This document shows, one piece after another, positions 23,296 to 35,434 of a stretch of 64,000 nt of DNA (within the stretch, counting starts at the first letter, position 1; every line of letters begins with the position of its first letter). The notes under the pieces are model-generated. The model was not told the DNA's origin and ran no database searches. It worked only from the letters and a program-made list of their open reading frames with translations. Both the position numbers and the translations under genes were made by a program. Source of the stretch: Malus domestica (lineage: Eukaryota; Streptophyta; Magnoliopsida; Rosales; Rosaceae); NCBI RefSeq assembly GCF_042453785.1, contig NC_091667.1, forward strand, positions 36,200,001-36,264,000, read 5' to 3'.

Positions 23296-23312
23296 TTTTT
23301 GGATTTGGTGTT

Positions 23313-23314
<2 letters not shown>

Positions 23315-23371
<57 letters not shown>
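23315..23371. repeat. GA microsatellite in COMT pseudogene leader
   Basis: Expanded equivalent of the tract at 11586-11625. Confidence 0.9.
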
Positions 23372-23375
<4 letters not shown>

Positions 23376-23849
23376 AGATGAGGAGATGACGAGGAGGAAT
23401 GAGGGTAGAAGAGATGGGTGTGCTAACTAGCAATATATAAGGATTTATTTAGTCACCCACCACCTTGCCTTATTAATAATATATAAGGATTTGTTTACTC
23501 ACCCACCACCTTGCCTTATTAATCCGTAATTAGATTGAGAGGAGCTGAATTGAGAAGGAAATGAATTGAGAAGGAATTGGAATGAGGTGAAATCATAATC
23601 AAGTTCATGTTAAAGGCGTTTACTAAAATTGGTTGAAATCAAAGTATGAATGATATTGATATATAAAAATTGTTTACTAATTCACATGAATCGGAATAAA
23701 AATTAATGTGATTACTAAAATACGCCTATTGTAATTAATTTATTTTATATCTAATTATTTTTAGTAAAACTAATATTCTTTCATTTTTCAGTAGAGAGAA
23801 TAACTATTTTTTTCATTTTCTAGTAACTTTTATTCTTTCATTGGTCCTT

Positions 23850-24289
23850 ATCAGTTACCAACATAAAATAAACTCCAAGAAAAAAAAATTCACTCACTAT
23901 CCTCTCTGCTGTTGTGCCGACCCATCCATTTCTAAATTTCCCAGGCACATCTCTCTCTCTTCCCCTATCTTCCCCATCTTTCTTTGCTGACCCACCCCTT
24001 TCCAAAATTCCCCAGGCATCTCTCTCTCGTCCCCATCTTTATCTGCTACCGACCCACCCCTGATCGCGAGACCACTATCTTTCCTTTTCTTTGGTCTTCA
24101 TCGAGAACGCGAGCCTTGTTAAGCAATGGCTTGAAGGCAACACCCACCTATGGCCAACTATCACAATCACAACGGTTGCAAACACTGGCACCGTTCTCAT
24201 CTTTGGAGTTTGAGGGTATTACCTTTATAAAATTTGGATTCTTGATGTACACCATTTCTAGGAATTCAAATACCTCATCCCACTCAAGA
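23850..24289. mobile_element. Unclassified insert, private to copy 2
   Basis: Copy 1 reads GGTCCTTACCACTCAAGAATTGG across this position (near 12045). Copy 2 has about 440 extra bases starting near TTATCAGTTACC and ending near CCTCATCC. The interior is more GC-rich than its surroundings, and one plus-strand frame near 24100-24200 reads like a protein piece (LVKQWLEGNTHLWPT). I do not recognise it. It could be another element carrying host DNA. Confidence 0.45.
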
Positions 24290-25640
24290 ATTGGACTCCG
24301 ACATTTCAAGAGTTGAATTCCTGATTTTGTGCTGGTCCCACAATTATTTGAATTCCTGATGGTTTGGTAACCGCTAGAATGATTGGGGATATGTGCAATT
24401 TTAGTTCCCACCATCCCATTCCCCTTTGGTAAACATGCCTTTCATGTGGTACCAAGTTTTCAACCACCATGCAGGACCCCACATGCCTCCCACAGGTCTT
24501 ACCTTTTAAGTCTAACTTTATACTATACTCTTTATCTGGTTTTGTTTTGTTTTATTTCCTTTTAGGGATCCTTAAGAGTATTTATACTTATATTTAAGGT
24601 AAAAATTTGTTATTAGCACTCCAAAAATCTCATTTAGCACTCCAAATTTTCTATAATTAAAAAGAAAAATACACTTAAAAGGAATGTAAAATGAGATTTT
24701 TGAAGTGCTAATAAAAATTCCCTTAAGGTATTGTGTTTAATATTTTTCTCTCTTAGATTTGTTTTTGAAAAATATATGAACAAACTTAATGATTATTTAC
24801 ATATCCAAACTTTGATGGCGAGTCAGGGCACAATAGAAATGTTGATCCTGTGTAACCGGAAAGTCATGGGTTCAAGTTGTGGAAACAACCTCTTTACAAC
24901 GTAAGAATAATAATGCGTACGATAAACGTTTATCAACACAAAACGGAAAGTCTTGTTGGCTTGCAGGCCCTTTACAAATCCAAAACTTTCCTATCAAAAA
25001 GTGTAGTTTTCTTCAATACAATGTTATACTCGATGGTTTAAATTAACGCAAACGCATTTCACACCAGTATGTCTACTGATATATTGTTCTCTTGGAGTTG
25101 AAGTTGGGAGAACTGGAAAAAAAATAGTGAATTGCTCCCTTTTGAAGTCCTTGTAGCTGGTGATAGAGCATAGTTTACAATAAGGTTGTTGTCATTTATT
25201 TATTATATGTTATGGTGTTTGAAAAGTTTTTAAGTCCAAAGTTTTTCTCCCTAGTTGATTCGGCAAAACAAGTTACTTAATCTAAGCAATTGTGAAATGA
25301 AACAAAGAGGCTGGAACGACATTGGACAAACTATAAAAGAACAATTTGCATGGAACGAATTTATCGTTATTGTATTACTTTAGTTCAATAATGTAATAAA
25401 ATGTCTAAAATAATTTACACTAACATTATATAATAAAAATGAAACGACACGTGATGATAACACATTCCATATAAATCCTTACAGTATTTTTTATCAAGCA
25501 TCATATTTTCGTCAAGCTCAAAAGATAATATACTAAATTGAGATGATGTCATTGCCATCGTTTGTGTTGTCCTGACTAATCCATGAAAGGGATCGGTTGT
25601 CTTGGCAATTTACAAATAGGAAACAAATAATTAAAAAATA

Positions 25641-25912
25641 TGTGATAATTGTTGTAGTCTTATTAAATTATGAATGTGATTGTGTAAATCATAGTGTATC
25701 TAGAGGTATCTTGAAATATTCTCTAGGGTTAGATATTATCCTATTAGAGTTGTAATCCTATTGGGGTAAGGAATTTACCTTTCCTACTATTATAAATAAA
25801 GGCACAATGGGGTGGAATAGAACATATCTCACAATTACACATCTATCTCTTCTCTTTCTATGCAGCACTCTCTCTTAACTTTTCAGTAAATTATGCCTAC
25901 AGCATGTTATCA
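25641..25912 (+). mobile_element. Copia-like LTR remnant (copy 2)
   Basis: Starts TGTGATAATTGTTGTAGTC, with TATA-like CTATTATAAATAAAGGCAC, and ends near TTATGCCTACA followed by GCATGTTATCAACAC. Counterpart of 13503-13774, so the insertion predates the duplication. Confidence 0.5.
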
Positions 25913-27337
25913 ACACACTCTTGACGCTGCGCTACAGAGAGTTTGTTCTTCAATCATGGAAGTATTACATTTTAATCATTCTTTTTATGATTACTTTATT
26001 ATTTTATTGAATTGATCTACATGTTATTGATTCGATTTAATTTTTCTTTGTTGTACGTGATACAACGCATTGGAGATGCAATTCCGGCTTTTAGAGAAGG
26101 ATATTCTAGAAATTCAAAGGCTTAGTTGTTTTCTGCCAATCAGGTTTCTTTAAAATAAATTAAGATATTTGAAACGACCGTGAAACATGAAAGCATTCCC
26201 CATGATGTATGAACACCCTATATTTATATTTTCCTTTCAATTATATATATTGCATATGGGTTCATATATTTTGTCAATATATATACACACACACACATAT
26301 ACTTGTTCATGCAATACGCAATTATACTATGTGGAATTTGTGAGTCAAAGCATCGAAATTAATTTAGAAGCAATTAGGGTTTTTAACCCTAGAATTTGAA
26401 AAAACAAATTTAAAAAAAAAATACTGGGATTCTTGCAGCATAGGTCGCGGCTTGCCGTCATGCCACCAGAGCACCACTGCTGGCTTGCAGCCAGCCGTGT
26501 TGAGCACGCCCCCTGGAATGACGTCGTTTTGACATCTAGACTATGCAGCAACCCTTTAGGCTTTGCTACGCCTACACGGACACCAGGCATCGGCCTGGTA
26601 AGGTTTACCGTAGGCCCGCAACCCCTCCCGCCCAAACCAACAACTTTTGAGTTGTTGGGCTTTGTCCCTAGTCCCTGGCCCAAACCTGCCAACAGTCTTA
26701 GGCTGCTGGGTTTGCACTACACATAGCCCAAATTGAAGCTAGCCCGCGGCTGGGCTTCATACGCACCTATCCCAGGCAAGCCCTATGTTGGGCCTGTACT
26801 CCCCGCACCTTTTTGTGGCTTAGAACCAACAGTCTAGCTGCTAGGCCTATCCCAGACCTACGACTCGTGGCCTGCAGCCATGATTGGGCTATCTTACAAC
26901 CAACATGTGGCCTACTAAGCCTTTTTAGGGCCTTGCCTTGTACACGATACCCTAGCCCACTGGGATTGGGCTATAATTTTTCGAAACCAATGTTATTCTT
27001 TGGCATTCCCGCTAATATTAACCTGAATGTTATTATTATTTTTCTTCTACGATCAAACCTGAATGGTTATGATCTATTAAATTATTTAAAGTGACTAGTA
27101 GTCCATTAATCTGACAATTAATCCAAAATTATTGGCCTGAAGCCCACTTTTTGGCAATTAACGATTCAGTAAATTATTTCTTTTCTTTAACCTGTTGACT
27201 CCATTTCGTAGTTCCGAAGCACTCACACTTGAGTTCCTGAAGCAATCTAAATCCACTACACTTAGTTGTTTATTGTATTTTGTGTTCTTACAGATACCTC
27301 CTTTTATGAACCAGAAGTTCATAAAACAAATTGAACT

Positions 27338-27936
27338 TGTGGATACAAATTTCTTCCTCCTTGTTCTTGGACAAAACTACACCTACAAAATAAATAACAC
27401 CTTAGGTCAAGGTCAAGAGCCTCACGTGTCCACGATGAATGGAGGGGGCTTTGGCCGAAGAACCTCCGATGTCAAAGTTAGAATTTTGAGGGAAAAATGT
27501 TTGGAGAATTTAGCAAGAGAATTGAAATTGAGTTTTGGAGAGAATGAGGTAGTATTTATAGGGGTGTGGCCGGCCCCTTTAGGAGGAGGAGGACCGGCCA
27601 CTTGGTTGGTATTTTGGGTGAGGTTCATGATTTGTAGCCAATTATGAATAATTGAATAATAAATCAATTAATTAGCTAATTAATAGAATAATTTCCTAAT
27701 TGATTAGCTAATTAATATAATCAAAGATGAATGATTTGGGAGTTACCTTGTGGAGAGGATTTGATGAGGATGGATGAAATAGGTTTCGAATTATTACCTA
27801 TTTTGGACACTTTTGACTTGATTGAGGGATGATTACCCACTACTCGTGTGTAGGAGTCCCGGTGTGCCTTGAGGGTAATTTTGTCATTTTTACCTAAAAA
27901 TCCACATGTTGCCTTGTGATTATTTTTGGCTCCACA
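27338..27936. mobile_element. Probable solo LTR, private to copy 2
   Basis: Insertion of about 600 bases between GAACT and a sequence matching copy 1 at 15290. Ends TGTGGATACAA and GGCTCCACA form the TG..CA border with a short inverted TGTGGA/TCCACA. A TATA-like GTATTTATAGGGG lies near 27550. The target duplication is not clean, so exact ends are uncertain. Confidence 0.5.
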
Positions 27937-28861
27937 TAACCTATAGTTTCAAATTTAGTGCCTTTGAAACCTGAAGTTTTTATAAAACAAATACACACAT
28001 GAATTGCTAAGGGTTGAGTGTGCTTGCAGTGAGGGCCCCAACATTGCAGGTTTGGTCGCTTGACTCGCCTCACAAGCACGTAAACTACGTGCGCCTAACA
28101 CACAAAAATAATAATAATAAAACATGGCTAACGCCAGTTCCACTTAGGCGCTGAGTTGGGCTATTCATGCTCGATTAAGCAGTCGGATTCTGCTTCCTTC
28201 CACTGTAGCTCGACTCATTGGGGTGGGGTGGAAAGGATTTTGGGGGTTTTGAGGGATTTAGTCACCCAACTGCTTGAGCAATTGAGAATAGTGGACTTGC
28301 CCTTATTACCATTGTTGTTTTGTGAGTCTCACACACATAAACGATTTGAATCAGTTTCAAAATTAATCTAAATAATCCTATGGAAATTGATCATTTCAAT
28401 GACCAAACAAAAAAGGTTAATAATTTCTGGACTTTGAATAATACTATGTTAATGTCAATATCTGCTCAAACTAATCACTCTCTCTGAATCTTTTGGTAAG
28501 GATCATGGGGATCCGTAAATTGTGTCCGTTTATAGCACATCATGCGGTCAATTTTTGTCAAGTACTATTTATGTTTATTTTTAAATAAAAATATTTAAAA
28601 TGATTTCTAACTGTACGATGTATGATGAATGGACACAATTCACAGATCCTCGGATCCGGACTCTCAAACTCCATGAGGTAAATCGATAAATGGTATTATT
28701 TAATTGGCTAGGGTTTGACAAACAACAGGGAATCACTGTCACATCTCTTCTAATATTTTGAACATGTTGACGACAGATCGGATGCAGCTCTTGGTGACAA
28801 AAACAAATTCCAATTCCACCTCTTAGTTGGATTGCTCTCTTTTTGTTTGGAAGAAAAGGGA

Positions 28862-29070
28862 AAATGATCCTCTTCGGATCCATTCCTCCTAATTCATGAA
28901 GTCCGGGGATTCGGACCATTGAAATTTGATCCAACGGCTACAAACAGGGACCCACTTTAAAAGTTATAATAACTTTTGCCGTTGGATCAAATTTCAATGG
29001 CCCGAATCCTCAAACTTGGTGGATTAGGTGAAAGAGATCCGAAAATGATCCATTTCCGAAGAAAAGTAAT
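28862..29070. mobile_element. Foldback MITE (uninterrupted copy of the hAT target)
   Basis: Palindromic segment centred near CCACTTTAAAAGTTATAATAAC, with arms GATCCTCTTCGGATCC and GGATCAAATTTCAATGG. Its copy at about 16228-17460 is split by the hAT element. Same family as 12225-12428. Confidence 0.6.
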
Positions 29071-29309
29071 CTTTCTAGAACCAAAAGAGGTACAAAGGTC
29101 TCCCCTCTTTAAAAAAACGTCTTCACCAACCATTAACAAAACTTCTTCACCAACCATGCAAAAGTATTAAAAATTTAAGAGAGATTAGTTGTGCAAAATG
29201 TTTAATTAAAATATTTGCTCACCAATTTAGATTTTCATTGATTAGTTTGCGCTTTCCACAATACAAATGCCTAAAGTATGATGTATTAAGATATGACTAG
29301 CCTTCATGT

Positions 29310-30240
29310 AGGCCTTCTTACGCTTGCAGAAGGCATTTTTTTAATCACAGCGTGCTACTTGCGACTTATACGTTTTAAATGTATTTATATGCGTAAATTG
29401 ACAAAAGGAAAGTCAAATATTTGATTAAATGAATAATCTTAGATCATGTTAGAAGAAACCCCTCATAAACCAATTAAAGCAGCTGAATTCACATAATAAA
29501 ATCGGTCTCTATATAATTTACATTAAGAATAGAGAAAATAATATTAAATGAACAACTGATTGAATCCCATTATTGCTAGACTATTGTGAGGCTAAGCTCA
29601 TCCCTTCCCCCTTAGTGTAGAGCGCGTACATAAGACATTTTTTTGAATCACGGCATGCTACGCACGACTTCCACATTTTAAATGTATTTATATGCGTAAA
29701 TTAACAAAAGAAAAGTCAAATATTTGAAGCAAATGAATAGTTTTACATCACGCTAGAAGAAACCCCTCATAAACCAATTAAAGCAACTGAATCCACATAA
29801 TAAATCGGTCTCTATAGAATTTACATTAAGAATAGAGAAAATAATATTTCGTAAACAACTAATTAAATCACACTATTGCTAGCCCATTATGAGGCTAAGC
29901 ACACCCCTCCCCCTTAGTGTAAATAATATTGTTTGTTAAAAAAAATAACTAATTTAATGTTAATAAACAACTGATTGAATCATACTATTGCTAGCCCATT
30001 GTGAGGCTAAGTCCACTCCTCATCCCTTTAGTATAGATAATATCGTTTGTTAAAAAAAATTATTTGACAACTAATTTAATCACATTATTATCCGCGTGAG
30101 AAAGACATTTTTTATAACCGACATTACACGCCTCTTAAGATGTTGTGAACATATTTAAAAATAGAGAAAATAATATTTCATGAACATCTGATTGAATCAC
30201 ATTATTGCTAGCCTATTTAAAATAAAATAAAAAGAAAAAA
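29310..30240. repeat. Degenerate tandem repeat array (copy 2)
   Basis: Counterpart of 17700-18640, with the same unit landmarks and internal indels. Confidence 0.65.
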
Positions 30241-30581
30241 AAATGTACTAATTTATCACCGGCATTACGCGCCTCTTAAGATGTTTTAAACACAACATTC
30301 ATGATTTTTCTTATTTTTATTATATTTTTTATTCTCCTTCACGTGGGCACCATCAACTTTCACTCATCCTTATTCCTTTCTCTCTTCTCATTTATATTTA
30401 TATTTTATTTTATGATAACCAAATTACCAAATTACCCATGCATTATTTGATATATTATATTGGACTGCTTCTGGATTTTTTTGGTTGAGAGGCAATTTTG
30501 TCCTAATATATTTTTGTCGAAGCCGTGACACCAAATCAACAGTATTCATTGCCCTATTCGCTATATATATATATAATACAG

Positions 30582-30592
30582 ACATACATACA

Positions 30593-30664
<72 letters not shown>
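30582..30664. repeat. ACAT and AT compound microsatellite
   Basis: About nine ACAT units followed by an (AT)n tract. It produces spurious Tyr/Ile/Cys/Val low-complexity frames on both strands. Confidence 0.95.
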
Positions 30665-30667
<3 letters not shown>

Positions 30668-31260
30668 GATAGATGTTGAATGTTCCACTAAATACATTAT
30701 TAGCACTACTATAAGATATATTTGTTCTCTTGACATGAACGGTGGAGATTGCATCAAAGGGTTTTAAATTTAACTATTTGAGTAACGTGCAACATTTATT
30801 CTCCCAGACAGAATCCTTCATCCACCATTATCGTTTGTAATTTGGTGGCCGAAGCTTCTAACAAAGCAAAATACAAAGATGTCCATACCCTTAACAGGTT
30901 TATGGGGAATGGATATGTAAGGTTATAGTATTGTTCTCTTTCATGATATATACAGTAATTTTTTTGAAAGCAATACTCTATAATGGTGAATAATCTCTTT
31001 AAAGTCATAAAAAATTCATGTCCCATGTATAACCAGTTCTCTATATTGTAATAAGTTATAATTAGGGCCCAAAAAAACCTATTTAGGAAATACATAATAA
31101 AAGGATCGTGGGTCAGGTATGTTCTTGAATTGAAAGATTCAAACCTTCGAATAGCGGCATTCATTAAGGATAAATAAGTTAATAAATAATATTTTAGGTA
31201 TGTAATGGAATAAACTACATATTGTAACAAGTTATCATTTTTGTTTCTCTTATCTTGAGG
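30665..31260. repeat. Array-border repeat X, copy 3
   Basis: Matches 2880-3909 plus 5131-5190 with the Pack-MULE missing, and so provides its empty site near 31220-31250. The open frame at 30796-31266 on the minus strand is the counterpart of one at 3342-3704; it has no domain and is interrupted between copies, so I do not call it a gene. Confidence 0.7.
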
Positions 31261-31329
31261 AAGCACGCATCCACATGGTTATAACTATCAATGATTACAA
31301 AAATATACAAAAAATAAAATACTTGCCGT

Positions 31330-31740
31330 TCAAAGAATCCTATTTAGTAAATAAACATTCATCAAGGATAAATAATTCAATAAATCATTAAGGATAAATA
31401 AGTTAATAAATAATATTTCAGGTATGTAATGGAATAAACTACATATTGTAACAAGTTATAATTTTTGTTTCTCTCATCTTGAGGAAGCACGCATCGACAT
31501 AATTATAACTATCAATGATTACAAAGATATACAAAAAATAAAATACTTGCAGTTCAAAGAATCCTATTTAAGAAATAAACATTCATCAAGGATAAATAAT
31601 TCAATAAATAATTTTTTAAAGTACATCCTCTATTAAGTAATGGAAAAAATAAGTGAAATAAACATTCATCAAGGATAAATAATTCAATAAATAATTTTTT
31701 AAAGTACATCCTCTATTAGGTAATGGAAAAAATAAGTGAA
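31330..31740. repeat. Local tandem repeats after repeat X
   Basis: A segment of about 215 bases (31380-31590) repeats the end of repeat X. It is followed by two near-identical units of about 83 bases (near 31573-31738) containing AAACATTCATCAAGGATAAA and AAGTACATCCTCTATTA. Non-coding. Confidence 0.75.
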
Positions 31741-33035
31741 TCTCATGTTGAAACAAGGTATGTCACACATAAATAATCAAGAATAAAATTCTATATCAAA
31801 ACAATCAGATATGATTCTTAATCACGACTTATACTACTCCGAATACGTAAGTAATGATGCAATAAACAAACAAATCCACTCACTAATCCCTATCGTGTAC
31901 ACTTGTTTCAATCAATCAATCATACAATTTGTAATCATGATCTAATTTTCTTCTTCTTTTCCTTTTCCACGGTGACGTGTACGTGAAGAAATTTTTCCAT
32001 GTTCCGAGTCCATTAGCTGATCTGAAGTTTCATCAACCATAACTTGACACCTATTGATTTTTAATACTCACCTACTAGTCTCTCCTTCCTCTCTCTCTGT
32101 CTCTCTCTCTCCCCCCAATAGTCTCTCCTTCCTCTCTCCCTTCTCGGGAAACTGAAAAACAAAGAAGATTTTTGCATTTACATTATTCAAAATCATGACT
32201 CAACTATTAATTTTAAATTCTGCCATCTCCTTCAAAATCATACTCTAGTTGGGCATGACTAGAGAAGAAGGAGAAGATGAAAACTGGATATCCAGTGGGT
32301 GTTCATGGTGGAAAAATTTCTCGTCTCTCTGACTCTCTTTCTCTCTGACCTTTTCATCTTCCTAAAGAAAATCACATTCATATCCATCTCTGGAGCAATT
32401 GGAGAGAAAGAAACATCCAATAGAAATAATGGGCATGTAGCTGATGAGCACTTCTAGTTTTCATCACCATCTTCTTCATCCCGAAAGCACTTCTACCCCT
32501 CCCACGAAAGCACTTTTTGGTTTAGGACATGTCAACAGCAGAAGCATAGTAAACATCAAAAGAAGAAATCAAATTTATGGGAACTGAGAAGATGACAGTA
32601 TCATTTCAGATCTATTTTTTCTCTTTCTGAAGATCAATTTTCAGTTATCGAGACCACTGTTTCGAAGTCACAGAATTTTTTAATGAAATAAAAAACCAGG
32701 CCACATGTCAGTCTATTATTAGCTCGGTACTCCAGGTCAGCTTGGGTACCCGGTCCTTCGAAAAATTTCTCGTGTAGGTGACCGATTAACAGAAGAGATT
32801 TTTCAGTGTTTCCGTCACACGAAATGGTACACCACATGTTCTTATATAAATAGTAAGTTACGTGTGTTAAAAAGTTAATAATTTAAAATTAAAATTTTTC
32901 ATCATTTGCATAAAAACACATGATGTACTATCCGTGTTCCCGTCACAACTAAAAAATTTCGGATTAATAGCAAGCAAATGACGTCATTCCATTGATTATC
33001 CATACCACAAATTTCAGGCCCAAATAATTTTTAAT
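31741..33035. other. Gene-less stretch
   Basis: AT-rich with some CT-rich leader-like sequence near 32080-32140. No frame with recognisable domains and no clear element ends. Confidence 0.4.
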
Positions 33036-33059
33036 TATGGCATGGACCACGTTTGGACA

Positions 33060-33930
33060 TTGATAATTTATAATTTATAATTATGCCCAAGTTGTCGTCT
33101 GAAATCTTGCACGACACTGTCACTGTTCGATAGATGCCGATCCTCCTTTCCATTTTAAACGAAGTGGTGATTGTGTCGAGAGCCTAAACGTGACTGTTTA
33201 ATTTTCTTTCTTCTGTTCGGTTGCTGGGAAAATGCAGGTGAAGAATTGAATTTGAAATCATAACCCCATTTTACATATGACCCTTCTAGGGTTTTGCAAA
33301 AGAAAGGAAATTTTTAATCAATTTTCTTTCTTTGTTGTTGTGTTTGGTTGCTGGGAAAATGCAGGTGAACAAATGAATTAGAAATTGTAACCCCATTGTG
33401 ACATTTTGCCTATGAACCTTCTGGTGTTTGACCTCAAAAGATTTAAAATTTATAAGAAAGTTTCCAACTTTTCTGCTTGTCTGTTCATATTCCAATTTTT
33501 GTAAATTTATGAGCTAATTTGGCGAATATCTGATGCCTTGTGTGCATTTGAACTGATGCTACCTCTGCCTGAAATTTCCCTTCGAGACGACACCCCATGA
33601 GAGCTACTGTGAGCTGGTAACAGAGTTTACAACTACAAATATTTGCATCTTGTGAATGTATCCCTGATTCCCCATTTATATTGTTTAACTTGGCAGCTCA
33701 AAAGTGAATTCAGTGCTACTGCTTTGTTTGCGATTCTGCCGCTCCATGCGGCTTGTGGAAGCTATCACATTGCCACGCCGCTGCGCACATTGGTGACTGG
33801 AAATGCAAAAGGATGTTGGTGAAGCAGCAAGCCGCGGTGAAGAAATGAACAAAGCTCCGTTGTTTAGCCGTATTGCGGATAACGGTGTATGAGAAATACC
33901 AGAAAAGTGAACAGTTGTTTTACTAGTATG
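33060..33930 (+). pseudogene. RIN13-like pseudogene (exon 1 deleted)
   Basis: Upstream DNA matching 5755-5995 and 6220-6230 joins directly to intron 1 (from 6661 of the intact gene), so exon 1 is missing. Exon 2 has lost its acceptor and first ten codons; the remnant starts at CCTCTGCCTGAAATTTCC. Exon 3 (about 33714-33848) is nearly intact and in frame, ending GTGAAGAAATGA. No product is expected. It is followed at once by two LTR insertions. Confidence 0.85.
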
Positions 33931-33966
33931 CGGTTAAGTTCATGTAATTTTGTTCATAAGGAGGGT

Positions 33967-34860
33967 TGTTTGCTCCCTAAATTCGCCATGGGCCTTTCGG
34001 GCATACCGGGAATTTACTCAAACATGAAATTGATGGGTGCGAGCGTGCCACTACTAGATGCAGCTAGTAGACGAGATCTGAATGATTGAAGTTATGCCTA
34101 AATTCAACTTCAAACAAGATATTGTGCCATTGAGTGGGAATGGCTCAAATCAAGGTTCTTTTTTTGCCTTAAAGATAAGGACCTTTACTTATATGGAGAA
34201 ATGTAACAATAACTAAATCACAAGCTTGCTGGAAGTGTGAATGACAGAGGAAAATAAATTACTGGTATTGTAGATTGCTTGTAATTTAAATGACTAAAAA
34301 TGAGTTGTACATAAACTACAAATGAGATCGATACTACTAGTGAGCAGCAGAGCTCTTAAAAAAGGAAAGCAATGGATGCTTGGCTAAAGCTAAATGTTTA
34401 CAAGGAAGTTGATGAGCTGATTTGAGTAGAGTTGATTGATTGGTTGTTTGAGTGTCCTTAATGCTTCTGCCTCTGCTTCTTTATATAGAGATCTGAAAGA
34501 GCCACCTTACTGAGAACAATGAACTTGCTCGAAAGAAGCTTGGCCAGCTTGCATAGTGAAATAATATTAAAAGGGGAACTTGCATTTCCACCACATGTTT
34601 TCACCACTTGCAATAAACTATTAATTAAAAGAAGCAAGTTAACCTCTTTCACCAAGTATCCTCTATCAGAATGTATGTATCTTCCCATCCACTTGCATTA
34701 GGAAAACATGCAATTGTTGTTTAAACAAAGCTCTTGGCAAACCTCCACAACCAAACAAATGGGAAAAGCAATATTATAATGTTAAATAACTTCACTTGCA
34801 GCCAAATATCTTTCCAAATAAGTGAAACGGTGCACATTTTAGGTGCGGGGTGTGCAAACA
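33967..34860. mobile_element. Solo LTR with 5-bp target duplication
   Basis: 894 bp, begins TGTTTGCTCC and ends GTGTGCAAACA, a TG..CA border with inverted TGTTTGC/GCAAACA. Flanked by AGGGT at 33962-33966 and 34861-34865. The intact unit reads GGGAGGGTAC across this site (7466-7475). A TATA-like CTTTATATAGAG is near 34479. No internal domain remains, so it probably arose by LTR-LTR recombination. Confidence 0.8.
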
Positions 34861-34908
34861 AGGGTACTCGAAGAGATGTGGTTACTAATGAACTTACGAT
34901 GTTAGTAG

Positions 34909-35421
34909 TGTTGATGCACAAAATCAGCGAATACTTTGGTACAACAGAAAGTGTCAGGTTTTGTGACCTTCGCTTGGTTGCTTCGATCACTAGTGAGGAT
35001 AAGTACGTAAATGAATAGAGACAGAGAAGCAAACACAGGATGTACGTGGTTCACCCAGATTGGCTACGTCCACGGAGTAGAGGAGTTCTTATTAGTAGTG
35101 AAGGGCTTACACAAGTACAAAGGATCAAGCTCTCAATTTAGTGAGTTCTTGTGAATGATTTAACACAAAATGGCATTAGGCAATATTGTGGGGGGATGAC
35201 CCCTATTTATAGAAAAACTTGTAGCTTTGTCACATTGACACGTGTCATGTTATGATTGGTTCTTGATGTTGACACGTGCTGCGCTCTGATTGGCTTCTAA
35301 TCTTGACACGTGTTGAGTAGTGATTGGCCTCCTGGTCGGAGGGGAACTCTTCTGGGTCCTTGACAGTATAGCGTTGGCCGGTGCTCGGTAGTTTCGGGAT
35401 TGGTCAAGTATGGTACAAACA
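34909..35421 (-). repeat. 3' LTR (element orientation)
   Basis: 513 bp, TGTTGATGCAC to GGTACAAACA as read on the plus strand. It differs from the other LTR at one position that I can see (GCGAATACT here, GCGAAGACT there). Confidence 0.95.
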
Positions 35422-35434
35422 GTGCTCCCCTAAG
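35422..35434 (-). promoter_or_regulatory. Polypurine tract
   Basis: On the minus strand a purine-rich TTAGGGGAGCAC directly precedes the 3' LTR, the expected place for plus-strand priming. Short and impure. Confidence 0.5.

Larger units (their letters stand above)
20235..30600. repeat. Tandem duplication unit A' (second copy)
   Basis: Collinear with 8080-19995. Private to this copy: MITE 22694-22847, an insert at about 23850-24289, a roughly 130-bp insert near 25041-25170, and a probable solo LTR at 27338-27936. Many 1-20 bp indels separate the copies, so the duplication is not recent. Confidence 0.85.

Noticed and set aside
30424-30757. Tyr/Cys/Val and Ile/Tyr repeat proteins
   Set aside because: Direct translations of the ACAT and AT microsatellites.
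30796-31266. 156-aa minus-strand frame in repeat X
   Set aside because: Its counterpart at 3342-3704 differs in length and ends, no domain is visible, and it lies in a border repeat.
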